Of a DNA stretch of 64,000 nt, positions 16,822 through 25,803 are shown in pieces (positions within the stretch are counted from its first letter, which is position 1; each line of letters starts with the position of its first letter). This DNA is from Natranaerovirga hydrolytica (GTDB lineage Bacteria > Bacillota > Clostridia > Lachnospirales > DSM-24629). The stretch lies in assembly GCF_004339095.1 (NCBI RefSeq), contig NZ_SMGQ01000012.1, positions 310,001 to 374,000 on the forward strand, written 5' to 3'. Position numbers and translations under genes: made by a program. A model generated the notes under the pieces. It searched no databases. It was not told the DNA's origin and was given only the letters and a program-made list of their open reading frames with translations.

Positions 16822-18519
16822 ATGTCATCATTTTTTGGAATCAATATAGCAACTCAAGGGTTATATACAGCAAAAACATCTTTAAATGTAACGACACACA
16901 ACATAGCAAACGCACAAACGCCTGGATATTCTAGACAAGTAGCAGAGCAACAAGCCCTAAGAGCTTTGCCAGCCTATGGAAAAGGTATGTTAGGAACAGG
17001 ATCAGGTATAACAAATGTAACACAGATAAGAAATTTATATTATGATACCAAGTATTGGAACGTATCCAAATACTTTGGCGAATACGAAGTGAAATCTATG
17101 AACTTGGCTCAATTAGAAGCTGTTTTTAATGAACCATCAGATTCAGGATTTAACGTGGTGCTTAATGAATTCTTTGAAAGTGCACAAACCTTATCCACCA
17201 ATCCAAATGAAGAAGCTTACAGAGCAGCTTTTAGAGATTCAGCAGTCAGCTTAACAACCCTTTTTAACAATATGGATGAACAATTAAGAAATCAACAAAG
17301 AGATCTTAACTTTGGTGTTAAAACCAAAGTTGAAGAAATTAATTATATAGCGGATAAAATAAGCAGTCTAAACAAACAAATTGCAACAATAGAGTTACAT
17401 GGTACTCAAGCCAATGACTTACGAGATGAAAGAGCATTATTAGTAGATGACTTATCAAAAATTATTAATGTAACGGTAAAAGAAGAAGAAGTAGGGAATA
17501 ATGTTAACCGTTATTTCGTATCCATTAATGGACAAGTATTAGTAGATGGGGATGCAACCAACAAATTAGAAGTCAGACCCAGAGAACACTTAGAAAATCC
17601 AGAAGATGAAATGGATTTATACGATATATATTGGTCAACTGGAAGAAAATTCAACACCACAGATCCTAATCTAAGTGGCGAACTAAAAGGTTACTTAGAC
17701 TTAAGAGATGGCAATAATGGTGAGAATTTTACGGGAACGATTCAAGCTGTAGAATCAGATAACATAACTGTGTCAGAAATCAATAGAAATGACTTGCCAA
17801 ATGCAGGTAGAGTGCTTATTGGTAATCAATATGTAGAGTATTCAGGTTATGATTATGACGAAGGCAATGAGACAATAACCTTTGATTTAGTAAATGCTGA
17901 CTCTGTACCAGGTGATGCAGTAGACCAATCCATAAGAATAGGAAATGCTATGAATTATAAAGGTGTACCTTATTATATGGCCCAGTTAAATAAATTCGTT
18001 AGAACCTTTTCAAATGCAGTAAATGACTTACATCAACAAGGAAACGACAGTGCAGATATTCCATTATTTTCTTACAATGGGTATGAATCAGGTGATCTAT
18101 TAGATTATGTTAATATGACAGCAGGGAATTTTAATGTGGACCAAAGAATTTTAGATGACTTAGCCAATATAGCCACAGCTTACGATACGTCACAAGGTGT
18201 AGAAAACAATGAGTTGATTCTAGAATTATTAGACTTAAAGCACGATATCGATATGTTTGACAAAGGTAAGCCAGAAAGCTTTATGCAAGCATTAATTAGT
18301 GAATTAGGAATTGATGCAAGGCAAGCCAACAGCTTTAAAGAAGGTCAAACCAATATGATGTTATCCATAGAAAATCAAAGATTATCCTACTCAGGTGTAG
18401 ATATAAATGAAGAAACAACCAATTTATTAAGATTCCAACAAGCTTATAACTTAGCAGCAAAAGCCATTAGTGTAATGGACGAAATATACAACGTAACCAT
18501 TAATAGTATGGGTGTATAA
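16822..18519 (+). CDS. flgK: Flagellar hook-associated protein FlgK, paralogue 2
   Basis: A 565-residue FlgK-family protein. It begins FGINIATQGLYTAKTSLNVT and HNIANAQTPGYSRQ, has the NDLRDERALLVDDLSKIINV segment near 195-214 and ends with LLRFQQAYNLAAKAISVMDEIYN. The exposed domain (about 225-460) is unrelated by eye to paralogue 1. Tandem flgK genes occur in some Clostridia; whether both join one junction is unknown. GGGGG precedes the ATG. It is in operon with flgL, 12 bp downstream. Confidence 0.92.
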   Translation: MSSFFGINIATQGLYTAKTSLNVTTHNIANAQTPGYSRQVAEQQALRALPAYGKGMLGTGSGITNVTQIRNLYYDTKYWNVSKYFGEYEVKSMNLAQLEAVFNEPSDSGFNVVLNEFFESAQTLSTNPNEEAYRAAFRDSAVSLTTLFNNMDEQLRNQQRDLNFGVKTKVEEINYIADKISSLNKQIATIELHGTQANDLRDERALLVDDLSKIINVTVKEEEVGNNVNRYFVSINGQVLVDGDATNKLEVRPREHLENPEDEMDLYDIYWSTGRKFNTTDPNLSGELKGYLDLRDGNNGENFTGTIQAVESDNITVSEINRNDLPNAGRVLIGNQYVEYSGYDYDEGNETITFDLVNADSVPGDAVDQSIRIGNAMNYKGVPYYMAQLNKFVRTFSNAVNDLHQQGNDSADIPLFSYNGYESGDLLDYVNMTAGNFNVDQRILDDLANIATAYDTSQGVENNELILELLDLKHDIDMFDKGKPESFMQALISELGIDARQANSFKEGQTNMMLSIENQRLSYSGVDINEETTNLLRFQQAYNLAAKAISVMDEIYNVTINSMGV

Positions 18520-18531
18520 GGGGGATAGACA

Positions 18532-19938
18532 ATGAGAATAACAGACGGTATGATGCGAAACAATTCGCTACTTAATATCAATCGCAACAAACAAATGTTA
18601 AGCCGATTAGAACAACAAATGTCTACGGGTAAAAAAATACAAAAACCATCAGAAGACCCTATTGTAGCAGTAAAAGCTATAAAATTAAGGTCAACGGTTA
18701 GGGAAATAGAACAGTATCAAAAAAACATAGGCGATGCATTATCTTGGATGAGCGTAACAGAAGAAGCCATGATGAACGTTAATGATGTTCTAAAAAGAGT
18801 AAGAGATTTATCGGTGCAAGGTAGTAACGATACATTAGGAACTGATGAAAGAGCAAAAGTCGTAGAAGAATTAGAACAATTAAAAATACAAATATTACAA
18901 GAGGGTAATGTGAATTACGCAGGACGATTTGTATTCACAGGATATAAAACCAACAAATCCTTAATATTTAACCAAGACAATGATGAAAGATATGCTATAA
19001 CTCAAGAGTTAAGTGGTGCAGACATTGAACAAATAACATATATTGATGCTGGTGATCCAACAGCAGATCCAATAGTTGCTCCAAGTCAACAAACAGCACA
19101 TAGAATTCGTTTGGCATATGAGGGTCTAGATGGTGATGAATTAGATGGAGATATTCTTTCAAATGAATTAGATGGTATAGATGATGTAGAAATATTGGAT
19201 TCTTCAGATGAAAATGCATATAACCCACCACAGGGAACAGTACATTTTTTAGCAGATACAGGAGAATTAATATTTCATGAAGAAGACGTGAATGCAATAG
19301 AAGACTTTTCTATTACATATGAAAAGCAAGGTTTTCAAAAACATGATCTTAATCCAGAGCATTACTTTGATGCCATTCATAAAGTAGAAGACGACCCTGA
19401 TACTTGGATACATTATGAGAAAAAAGATGAAGACATTAATTATCAAGTCAGTTACAACCAAGATATAGATGTGAATATTCAAGGCAGAGATTTAATTACC
19501 CACGATATGATTAGAGACATTGATGAGTTAGTTCAAAAGGTACGTAACATTCCTAGTGCAGCAGAAATTGAAGAAAAAGTAAAAGAAGTACCAGAAGACC
19601 AACAAGAAGAGTATAGAGAGATGTTAATGCTAGAAAAAGACTTATTAGAAACCCAACTGGGCAAGAATTTCGAACAAATGTTAACCAAGTGCGATAAACA
19701 TTTAAACTCAGTCATTGGTAAAACAGCAGAATTAGGAAGTCGAATGAATCGACTAGAACTGACCTTTAATCGTTTAGATGCAGATGGCATTAATTTTAAA
19801 GACTTAATGTCAGAAAATGAAGATGTAGACATAGCAGAAGTTGTGGTTAATATGACCAGTGCAGAATTAGTCTATCAAGCTTCTTTAATGGCATCTGCTC
19901 GAACCATGCAATCCACATTATTAGATTTTATAAGATAA
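18532..19938 (+). CDS. flgL: Flagellar hook-associated protein 3 (FlgL), enlarged
   Basis: A 468-residue flagellin-like junction protein. Start MRITDGMMRNNSLLNINRNK and the motif STGKKIQKPSEDPIVAVKAI (31-50) match FlgL. The end TSAELVYQASLMASARTMQSTLLDF matches its C-terminal helix. It is much longer than the roughly 300 residues of Bacillus FlgL. The extra length is a strongly acidic insert, about 150-340, that includes short Asp-rich runs. It is the last gene of the flgM operon; a stem-loop follows. Confidence 0.92.
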   Translation: MRITDGMMRNNSLLNINRNKQMLSRLEQQMSTGKKIQKPSEDPIVAVKAIKLRSTVREIEQYQKNIGDALSWMSVTEEAMMNVNDVLKRVRDLSVQGSNDTLGTDERAKVVEELEQLKIQILQEGNVNYAGRFVFTGYKTNKSLIFNQDNDERYAITQELSGADIEQITYIDAGDPTADPIVAPSQQTAHRIRLAYEGLDGDELDGDILSNELDGIDDVEILDSSDENAYNPPQGTVHFLADTGELIFHEEDVNAIEDFSITYEKQGFQKHDLNPEHYFDAIHKVEDDPDTWIHYEKKDEDINYQVSYNQDIDVNIQGRDLITHDMIRDIDELVQKVRNIPSAAEIEEKVKEVPEDQQEEYREMLMLEKDLLETQLGKNFEQMLTKCDKHLNSVIGKTAELGSRMNRLELTFNRLDADGINFKDLMSENEDVDIAEVVVNMTSAELVYQASLMASARTMQSTLLDFIR

Positions 19939-19962
19939 TAATAATATAGTGAAGAATAAACA

Positions 19963-19987
19963 TTAGCGGAGATAATATCTCCGCTAA
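19963..19987 (+). other. Stable stem-loop after flgL
   Basis: TTAGCGGAGAT and ATCTCCGCTAA form an 11-bp stem with a 3-nt loop. It has no T-run on the plus strand, so it may stabilise or process the operon mRNA rather than end it. Confidence 0.7.
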
Positions 19988-20061
19988 AAATCTATAGACA
20001 AAGATCAACAACATTGATAAAATCAAAGACATAGCAATTAAATGTTGAAAGGGGTTTCTAT

Positions 20062-20529
20062 ATGAATATACAAACAAAACATTTTGGAGAAGTACAAATC
20101 AGTGAAGACAAAATCATTCATTTTCCATATGGGTTATTAGGATTAACAGAATATAAGGATTTTACGGTGCTATACGATAATGAATCTGAAGAGCCTATTA
20201 TATCATGGCTACAATCCACAGAAGATAAAGACTTTGCATTGCCTATTATTAATCCAATTACTTTCTTTTCAGAATACGCACCAATGGTAGAAGATGAATT
20301 GCTAAAGGAAATGGGTGAATTAAATGAAGATAACTTTTTAATCTTTAATGTCATTGTCATTCCAGAAGAAGTGGAAAAAATGACAGTTAACCTTAAAGCA
20401 CCTATTATCGTAAACTTAGATACAAAAAAAGCAAGACAAGTTATAGTAGATAATGAAGACTATAACGCTAGATACCCATTATATGAACACCTAAAAAAAA
20501 TAAAAGAAAAAGCAAAGGTAGGTGAATAG
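20062..20529 (+). CDS. fliW: Flagellar assembly factor FliW
   Basis: A 155-residue FliW protein. FliW binds flagellin and, when free, sequesters CsrA; it thereby couples flagellin synthesis to its export. Family segments include IHFPYGLLGLTEYKDF (about 19-34), FALPIINP with FSEYAPMVED, and NLKAPIIVNLDTKKARQVIV near 117-136. AAAGGGG precedes the ATG. The stop is one base from the csrA start, so translation is probably coupled, and hag follows, the Bacillus arrangement. Confidence 0.96.
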   Translation: MNIQTKHFGEVQISEDKIIHFPYGLLGLTEYKDFTVLYDNESEEPIISWLQSTEDKDFALPIINPITFFSEYAPMVEDELLKEMGELNEDNFLIFNVIVIPEEVEKMTVNLKAPIIVNLDTKKARQVIVDNEDYNARYPLYEHLKKIKEKAKVGE

Positions 20530-20530
20530 G

Positions 20531-20743
20531 ATGTTAGCCTTAACAAGAAAAATAGATGAAACCATTATCATTGGAGACGATATAGAGATCACCATTGTAG
20601 AAGTTAATAAAAATGAAGTCAAATTAGGTATTAAAGCCCCTAAAAGCATCCCAATCTACCGAAAAGAACTCTATGATGATATGAAAAAAACCAATGAAGA
20701 GGCATTAAAAACCACAAAGCTCAACTTAAAAGACCTCTTATAA
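20531..20743 (+). CDS. csrA: Carbon storage regulator CsrA
   Basis: A 70-residue RNA-binding dimer. It starts MLALTRKIDETIIIGDDIEI and has VKLGIKAPKSIPIYRKELY, containing the RNA-contacting strands and the Arg near residue 43. A GTG nine bases earlier is in frame, but CsrA proteins start at the M-L-x-L-T-R-K motif, and AGGTAGGTG precedes this ATG. In Bacillus CsrA represses hag translation and is antagonised by FliW. The hag leader here has matching GGA sites (20863-20906). Confidence 0.97.
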   Translation: MLALTRKIDETIIIGDDIEITIVEVNKNEVKLGIKAPKSIPIYRKELYDDMKKTNEEALKTTKLNLKDLL

Positions 20744-20783
20744 AAAATATATATAAAATAAATAAAAAAATTTAAAAAAGGTA

Positions 20784-20810
20784 TAAAGTCACCAAAAAAA
20801 ATGTCGATAT
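20784..20810 (+). promoter_or_regulatory. SigD promoter of hag
   Basis: TAAA (20784-20787), 15 bp, GTCGATAT (20803-20810). Spacing is exact with one mismatch to the Bacillus SigD consensus. The same two boxes precede flaG at 32349-32375. Confidence 0.88.
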
Positions 20811-20831
20811 ATAAAGTGTAAGAAAAAATAG

Positions 20832-20906
20832 TTCGTAGTTGGCCAACGAAGGACTGTTAAAAATAGGCATGGATGCCTATATAAAATAATACAAATTCAA
20901 GGAGGA
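20832..20906 (+). promoter_or_regulatory. hag leader with CsrA-type binding sites
   Basis: Hairpin 1: TTCGT (20832-20836) with ACGAA (20846-20850). Hairpin 2: ATAGGCA (20863-20869) with TGCCTAT (20874-20880), whose tetraloop TGGA exposes the GGA core of a CsrA site. A second GGA pair lies in the Shine-Dalgarno GGAGGA (20901-20906). One site in a hairpin and one over the ribosome site is the known Bacillus hag layout. Confidence 0.72.
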
Positions 20907-20913
20907 ATTTATT

Positions 20914-21735
20914 ATGAGAATTAATAACAACTTAATGGCAATGAACACACACAGACAATTAGGAATCGCAAACAATCAAGGTGCAAAATCAATGGAGAAA
21001 TTATCTTCAGGATTTAGAATTAACAGAGCTGCTGATGATGCTGCTGGTCTTTCAATCTCAGAAAAAATGAGAGGACAAATCAGAGGTTTACAACAAGCTT
21101 CAAGAAATGCTCAAGATGGTATCTCTTTAATTCAAACAGCTGAAGGTAACTTAAATGAAGTAAGTGCTATGTTAGTTAGAGTTAGAGAATTAGCTACTCA
21201 AGCAGCTAATGGAACTTATGATGCTGATGATGATTTAGCAAGAATTCAAGAAGAAGTAGATGAATTAGTAGATCAAATAGAAGATATTAAAGACAATTCT
21301 GAGTTCAATGGTATAGCTTTATTGGATGGAAGTGCTACTACTATTACTTTACAAATTGGTGCAAAAGATAATCAACAATTAGAATTAAATGCTGCTGACT
21401 TTAATTTAGAGGCTGTTCATACTTCTATAGCAGCTTTTGATTTAGAAACTCAAGCAGGAGCAATTACTGCATTAGGTGAAATCGAAGATTTAATTAATGA
21501 AGTAAGTGCTGCTCGTTCATATTTAGGAGCTAACCAAAATAGACTTGAGCACACAATTAAAAACTTAGACACTTATGCTGAGAACTTACAAGCGTCAGAA
21601 TCAAGAATTAGAGACGTAGATATGGCTAATGAAATGATGGAGCTTACTAAGCAAAACATTTTACAACAAGCTTCAACAGCTATGTTAGCACAAGCAAATA
21701 TGGCACCTCAAGGTGTATTACAATTATTAGGATAA
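20914..21735 (+). CDS. hag: Flagellin
   Basis: A 273-residue flagellin, the filament subunit, exported unfolded through the flagellar type III system. The conserved N-terminal D0/D1 region is MRINNNLMAMNTHRQL followed by KLSSGFRINRAADDAAGLSISEKMRGQIRGL. The C-terminal region includes LGANQNRLEHTIKNL and ends QANMAPQGVLQLLG. It lacks the D2/D3 domains and keeps a short centre (about 140-190) with Ser/Thr sites that could be glycosylated. It has a SigD promoter, a CsrA-type leader and a strong terminator. Codon choice is that of a highly expressed gene. Confidence 0.98.
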   Translation: MRINNNLMAMNTHRQLGIANNQGAKSMEKLSSGFRINRAADDAAGLSISEKMRGQIRGLQQASRNAQDGISLIQTAEGNLNEVSAMLVRVRELATQAANGTYDADDDLARIQEEVDELVDQIEDIKDNSEFNGIALLDGSATTITLQIGAKDNQQLELNAADFNLEAVHTSIAAFDLETQAGAITALGEIEDLINEVSAARSYLGANQNRLEHTIKNLDTYAENLQASESRIRDVDMANEMMELTKQNILQQASTAMLAQANMAPQGVLQLLG

Positions 21736-21755
21736 TTATAAAGCATATAATTACT

Positions 21756-21787
21756 AAAAAAAGAGGTAGTCAGCTACCTCTTTTTTT
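21756..21787 (+). terminator. Terminator of hag
   Basis: GAGGTAG (21763-21769), loop TCAG, CTACCTC (21774-21780), with A residues before and seven T residues after. Confidence 0.92.
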
Positions 21788-21850
21788 ATAAAATCATTCT
21801 TTAATAATTTTTTGAATTGTATTATAAAATTATTAAAGAATGATTTTATA
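21787..21850. repeat. Perfect 25-bp inverted repeat before the 1300-aa gene
   Basis: The arm at 21787-21811 is the exact reverse complement of 21826-21850, with 14 bp between. The arms begin TATAAAATCATTC and contain TTTAATAATTTT. It lies just after the hag terminator, ending 22 bp before the next start codon. It may act as an RNA hairpin or a protein site. Confidence 0.85.
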
Positions 21851-21872
21851 GATAAGTTGTGGAGGTATAACA

Positions 21873-24800
21873 ATGTTATTAAGTATTGTGATGATGGTCA
21901 AAAATGAGGAAAGATTCTTAGATAAATGCCTTAGTGGCCTAATGCCTATATTGAACAATATAAGTTCGGAAATTATTATAGTGGATACGGGCTCTAAGGA
22001 TAATACGGTTGCGATAGCCCAAAAATATACGGATAACGTTTTTTTTCATCAGTGGAATAATGATTTTTCTGAGATGAGAAATAAAAGTATAAGTTATGCA
22101 AAAGGAGAATGGGTTTTTATATTGGATGCTGATGAAGTTGTTGAAAATTCAAAAGAGTTTATTGATTTTTTTGATTTGGGTTTATATAAAAAATATAATT
22201 CGGCATTTGTATCGCTTAAAAATTATACTCGAAAAGATCAATCTAAATATGTTGTAGCTTATATACCCAGACTATTCAAAAACAATAATTTAGAGTATCA
22301 AGGGGCGATTCATGAGCAACCAATTTATAAAGAACCAACGTATGTTTTTAGTACATCTATAGAGCATTTTGGGTACATATCTGATGATGAAGAACTCTCA
22401 AAATATAAATATGATAGAAATATAAAAATACTTAAGAGTGAAGTTGAAAAGAAATCAGATGATTTTTATGTTTGGTTTCAGTTATCGCAAAGTTATGGTG
22501 TAAGTAAAGAATATGAACAATCAATAGAGGCAAATATTAAAGCATATAAACTAGCAAAGCAAAAAAATATTATAAAAAACAATATGTTTATTTTTACTCA
22601 TTTAGCTTTTTTGTATTTTCAAACTAAAAAATACAAAGAACTTGAAAAAATATGTAAAGAGGCAATTTCATTTAATGATAAAATTATTGATATATATTTT
22701 TATTTAGGAAAAGCACAGAATGAACTGAAAGAATTTAAAGATGCTATTGAAAGTTATAAAAAGTATTTAACACTTATAAAAAACTATAAAAAGCCTAGTA
22801 CCCTAAAAGAAGTTAATATACCTATTTATACTTTAGATTCATATGAGTTAGCTTATTATGAATTATGTTGTATGAATTATAAAACAAGAAATTATGATAA
22901 AGTGATTTCATATAAAGATTACTTAGTAAATGAAAGTTTAATAAAAAAAGCAAGTGAAATAGTAATTGATTCTTTTGTGGAGTTAAATTTATTAGAAGAA
23001 CTTAAAAATTGGTATACAGATGTTATTACTAAAAAATACAAGAGTATAGATTCTTATATAGTTGATTCGATAGAAAAAACAATAAATAAAAAAGACAATA
23101 GAATGGATTTTTTTAACGTATTTTCTGAAACAGAAAATATTTATGGGTCGTTGAATAAAGTTAGAATAAACAACCACTTAAATGAGTCTAAACATAAAAT
23201 AGATTATGAAGAGATCAAATTAATTAATATGAATAAATTACCTAGTTATTATGGAGATATTATACTGTATCTAATAACACATTCACAAGAGTTAGAAATG
23301 CTAAATAGTATAAGAGAAAAGATACTTGAAAATTATATCAGGTATATTTTTCAAAGCTACGATAATGAAATCATAGATACTTCTTTTTTAGATAAAATTC
23401 ATTCATTAGAAAAAAGACATTATTACAAGGTTAAAAAACTTGTATATAAAACGATTTTATTAGAAAATCAAATAACACAAGATGAATATAGAAATATATT
23501 TTTAAAATATCTAGACGTCGGTTTTATATCAGTGACAATAGTTTATAATAAGGAAATCATTGAAAAAGAAAAAATATATGATGTTTCTTCAGGTGAAGAT
23601 GCTTTTTTAATATTAATGTTTAAAGCTTTAGCAATAAAAGAAAAAGTTACATTGAATTATATACAATATTTAAAAAAAGCGTTGGAAGAATTCCCAGAAA
23701 TGGCTAATGGAGTAGAGTTGTTAATCGAAGAAGTGAATTATAAACATAACAATAACAATAATAATGAACTTGTACAATATCAAATTAAATTAAAAGAATC
23801 AATAAAAGAGTTGATTAACAAATCTGAATTAGAAAATGCAAAAGTGATTATTAAAGAATATGAAGCAATAATAAAAAAAGATGCTGATATTTATGCTATG
23901 AAATCCGTCATAAATATGATGGAAAACAATTTAGATGAAGCGATGGAAAATATTAAGTATGGTTTGGAGATGAATCCTAATCATACAGATTTATTATATA
24001 ATAAACAATATATTCTAGAAACCTTGGGAAATTACAGTGGAAGTTATGATGTATTAAATGAAATCTTAAGAAATACTGAAGATAAAGAGCTTATTAATGA
24101 AATAAACAGGATACTTAATAAAGATATTTATAGGGACTATAAGAAAAATGGAAAGTTAAGTTTGTTATTATTTAAAAATAGAGCTAACAAGAATGTGAAA
24201 GATTATATTTTGAATTGGTATCATGAGTTTGGTTTTACAATAATAGATAAAGTTAATATAAAGAACAATGAAGTTAATTTAGCAGTTATTTTGTATGACT
24301 TAAATCCAACTAATTTAAAAACAGAGGAAAAGCATAAATATCCTAAAGTTGATAATAGAAGATATTTTTTAATTAAATCTTTAAGACAACAAATAAAGAT
24401 AGATTTAGGTATTGATGATATTGGAGAATATATTGATTTAACTACCAATGAAAAGCAAGCAAAAGAAATGATGCAGACAATTTTAGGGGATAGAGTAAAA
24501 GATGTATATGATACAATAGATAGTGTTGAGAGTCAATATATGACCAAATTACCTGTAGTTAAAGTTTTTGATGGTTTTAGGCATAGAGCTAAAACAGAAC
24601 TTATAAAATACAATAACCAATTAGCGGTTAAAAAAACTTGGAAACCAGGGAACGAAAGGTTTTATAAGAGAGAGAAGTATGCTTGTGAAGTTCTTAGCAA
24701 AAAGTGTGATTATATACCTCCATTATTAGATTGCGGTGATAATTATATTATTATGCCATACTATGAAGATGTTTTGCAAAAAGATGATGCTGCAAAAAAA

Positions 24801-25775
24801 CGAATTTTGACAACGCATATAGATGACGTTAGTAAATATTTAAAACAATTGTTTGACTTAGGATATTTTAATCCAGACATACATCCTGGACAATTTCTTT
24901 TCTCAGAAAAAAATGGCTTGGTTGCTATTGATAATGAGTACTTGCAGAAATATGAAGTAAAGCCATCTGATTTTAAAGACTCTTACGATATTAAAGGATA
25001 CCCTTCTAATTTTAAAGGTGACAAGCCAAATTATGTAGGTAGAAATTTGCATAAATTATATAATGAGTTATGGATTAAATATACAGGATATAGTTTATTG
25101 GAGATAGCTGAAATAGCTGATAAGTTATACGATAATAAAGATTCAGATGTAAATAAAGTCTTAGGATTATTAAACTATGCAAAAACATCTGGAAAAAGTT
25201 ATAATGGATCAATGTACAATAGCGCATATCATACTTTTAATTTAAAAGGATATTATATTAGAGGTCAAAGAGAATGCAATCAAAGACTCAAGAATGTGCC
25301 TTATAACTTTTCAAATAAAGTAGTTCTAGACATTGGTTGTAATGCTGGTGGAATGCTACATAGTTTAGCAGAAATAATTAAGTGTGGCATAGGGTTAGAC
25401 TATGATTTTAGGTTGGTTAATTCAGCAAATGCAATAAAAACAATAAACAAAAGTAATAATTTATCATTTTATCGATTTGATTTAGAAGGTGAAGATTTAA
25501 ATTTAATTAATAGTTATATATTAACAGAGAATAAAAAAGTGGATATGTGCTTTCTTTTATCAGTGTGTATGTGGATTGAAAACTGGAAAGAAGTAATTGA
25601 ATTTGTATATTCTATTTCAGATAATTTGCTTTTTGAAACAAATGGAACAATAGAAGAACAAAAAGAACAGTTAAACTTTTTACAGTCATTATATCAAGAG
25701 TGTAAATTAATTCAAGAAAAATCTTTAGATGATCCAGGACAACAACTAAGACAACTATATTTATGTAAAAAATAA
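21873..25775 (+). CDS. Glycosyltransferase-TPR-kinase-methyltransferase fusion, probable flagellin modification enzyme
   Basis: A 1300-residue protein. Residues 1-165 are a family 2 glycosyltransferase: SIVMMVKNEERFLDKCL, IIVDTGSKDNT and the metal-binding LDADE (84-88). TPR-like helices cover about 195-310 and 630-730, and 320-625 is helical. Segment 755-880 is unassigned. A kinase-like domain (about 895-1025) has AVKK (Lys920), NPDIHPGQ (Asp1002) and AIDNE (Asp1020); the usual His and Asn of HRDxxxxN are Asn and Gln. The end (1140-1300) is a class I methyltransferase, LDIGCNAGG at 1152-1160. It lies directly after hag and looks more AT-rich than its neighbours. Flagellin as substrate is inference. 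Confidence 0.8.
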   Translation: MLLSIVMMVKNEERFLDKCLSGLMPILNNISSEIIIVDTGSKDNTVAIAQKYTDNVFFHQWNNDFSEMRNKSISYAKGEWVFILDADEVVENSKEFIDFFDLGLYKKYNSAFVSLKNYTRKDQSKYVVAYIPRLFKNNNLEYQGAIHEQPIYKEPTYVFSTSIEHFGYISDDEELSKYKYDRNIKILKSEVEKKSDDFYVWFQLSQSYGVSKEYEQSIEANIKAYKLAKQKNIIKNNMFIFTHLAFLYFQTKKYKELEKICKEAISFNDKIIDIYFYLGKAQNELKEFKDAIESYKKYLTLIKNYKKPSTLKEVNIPIYTLDSYELAYYELCCMNYKTRNYDKVISYKDYLVNESLIKKASEIVIDSFVELNLLEELKNWYTDVITKKYKSIDSYIVDSIEKTINKKDNRMDFFNVFSETENIYGSLNKVRINNHLNESKHKIDYEEIKLINMNKLPSYYGDIILYLITHSQELEMLNSIREKILENYIRYIFQSYDNEIIDTSFLDKIHSLEKRHYYKVKKLVYKTILLENQITQDEYRNIFLKYLDVGFISVTIVYNKEIIEKEKIYDVSSGEDAFLILMFKALAIKEKVTLNYIQYLKKALEEFPEMANGVELLIEEVNYKHNNNNNNELVQYQIKLKESIKELINKSELENAKVIIKEYEAIIKKDADIYAMKSVINMMENNLDEAMENIKYGLEMNPNHTDLLYNKQYILETLGNYSGSYDVLNEILRNTEDKELINEINRILNKDIYRDYKKNGKLSLLLFKNRANKNVKDYILNWYHEFGFTIIDKVNIKNNEVNLAVILYDLNPTNLKTEEKHKYPKVDNRRYFLIKSLRQQIKIDLGIDDIGEYIDLTTNEKQAKEMMQTILGDRVKDVYDTIDSVESQYMTKLPVVKVFDGFRHRAKTELIKYNNQLAVKKTWKPGNERFYKREKYACEVLSKKCDYIPPLLDCGDNYIIMPYYEDVLQKDDAAKKRILTTHIDDVSKYLKQLFDLGYFNPDIHPGQFLFSEKNGLVAIDNEYLQKYEVKPSDFKDSYDIKGYPSNFKGDKPNYVGRNLHKLYNELWIKYTGYSLLEIAEIADKLYDNKDSDVNKVLGLLNYAKTSGKSYNGSMYNSAYHTFNLKGYYIRGQRECNQRLKNVPYNFSNKVVLDIGCNAGGMLHSLAEIIKCGIGLDYDFRLVNSANAIKTINKSNNLSFYRFDLEGEDLNLINSYILTENKKVDMCFLLSVCMWIENWKEVIEFVYSISDNLLFETNGTIEEQKEQLNFLQSLYQECKLIQEKSLDDPGQQLRQLYLCKK

Positions 25776-25803
25776 TTTGGTTAGAGATTAAGGAGTTAAT
25801 GAA

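Noticed and set aside
19267-19482. Minus-strand frames inside flagellar and ribosomal genes
   Set aside because: Long antisense frames here follow from the codon bias of the sense genes; they lack ribosome sites and recognisable products.
19963-19987. Stem-loop after flgL as an intrinsic terminator
   Set aside because: The stem is strong, but no T-run follows on the plus strand; it is listed as a stem-loop only.
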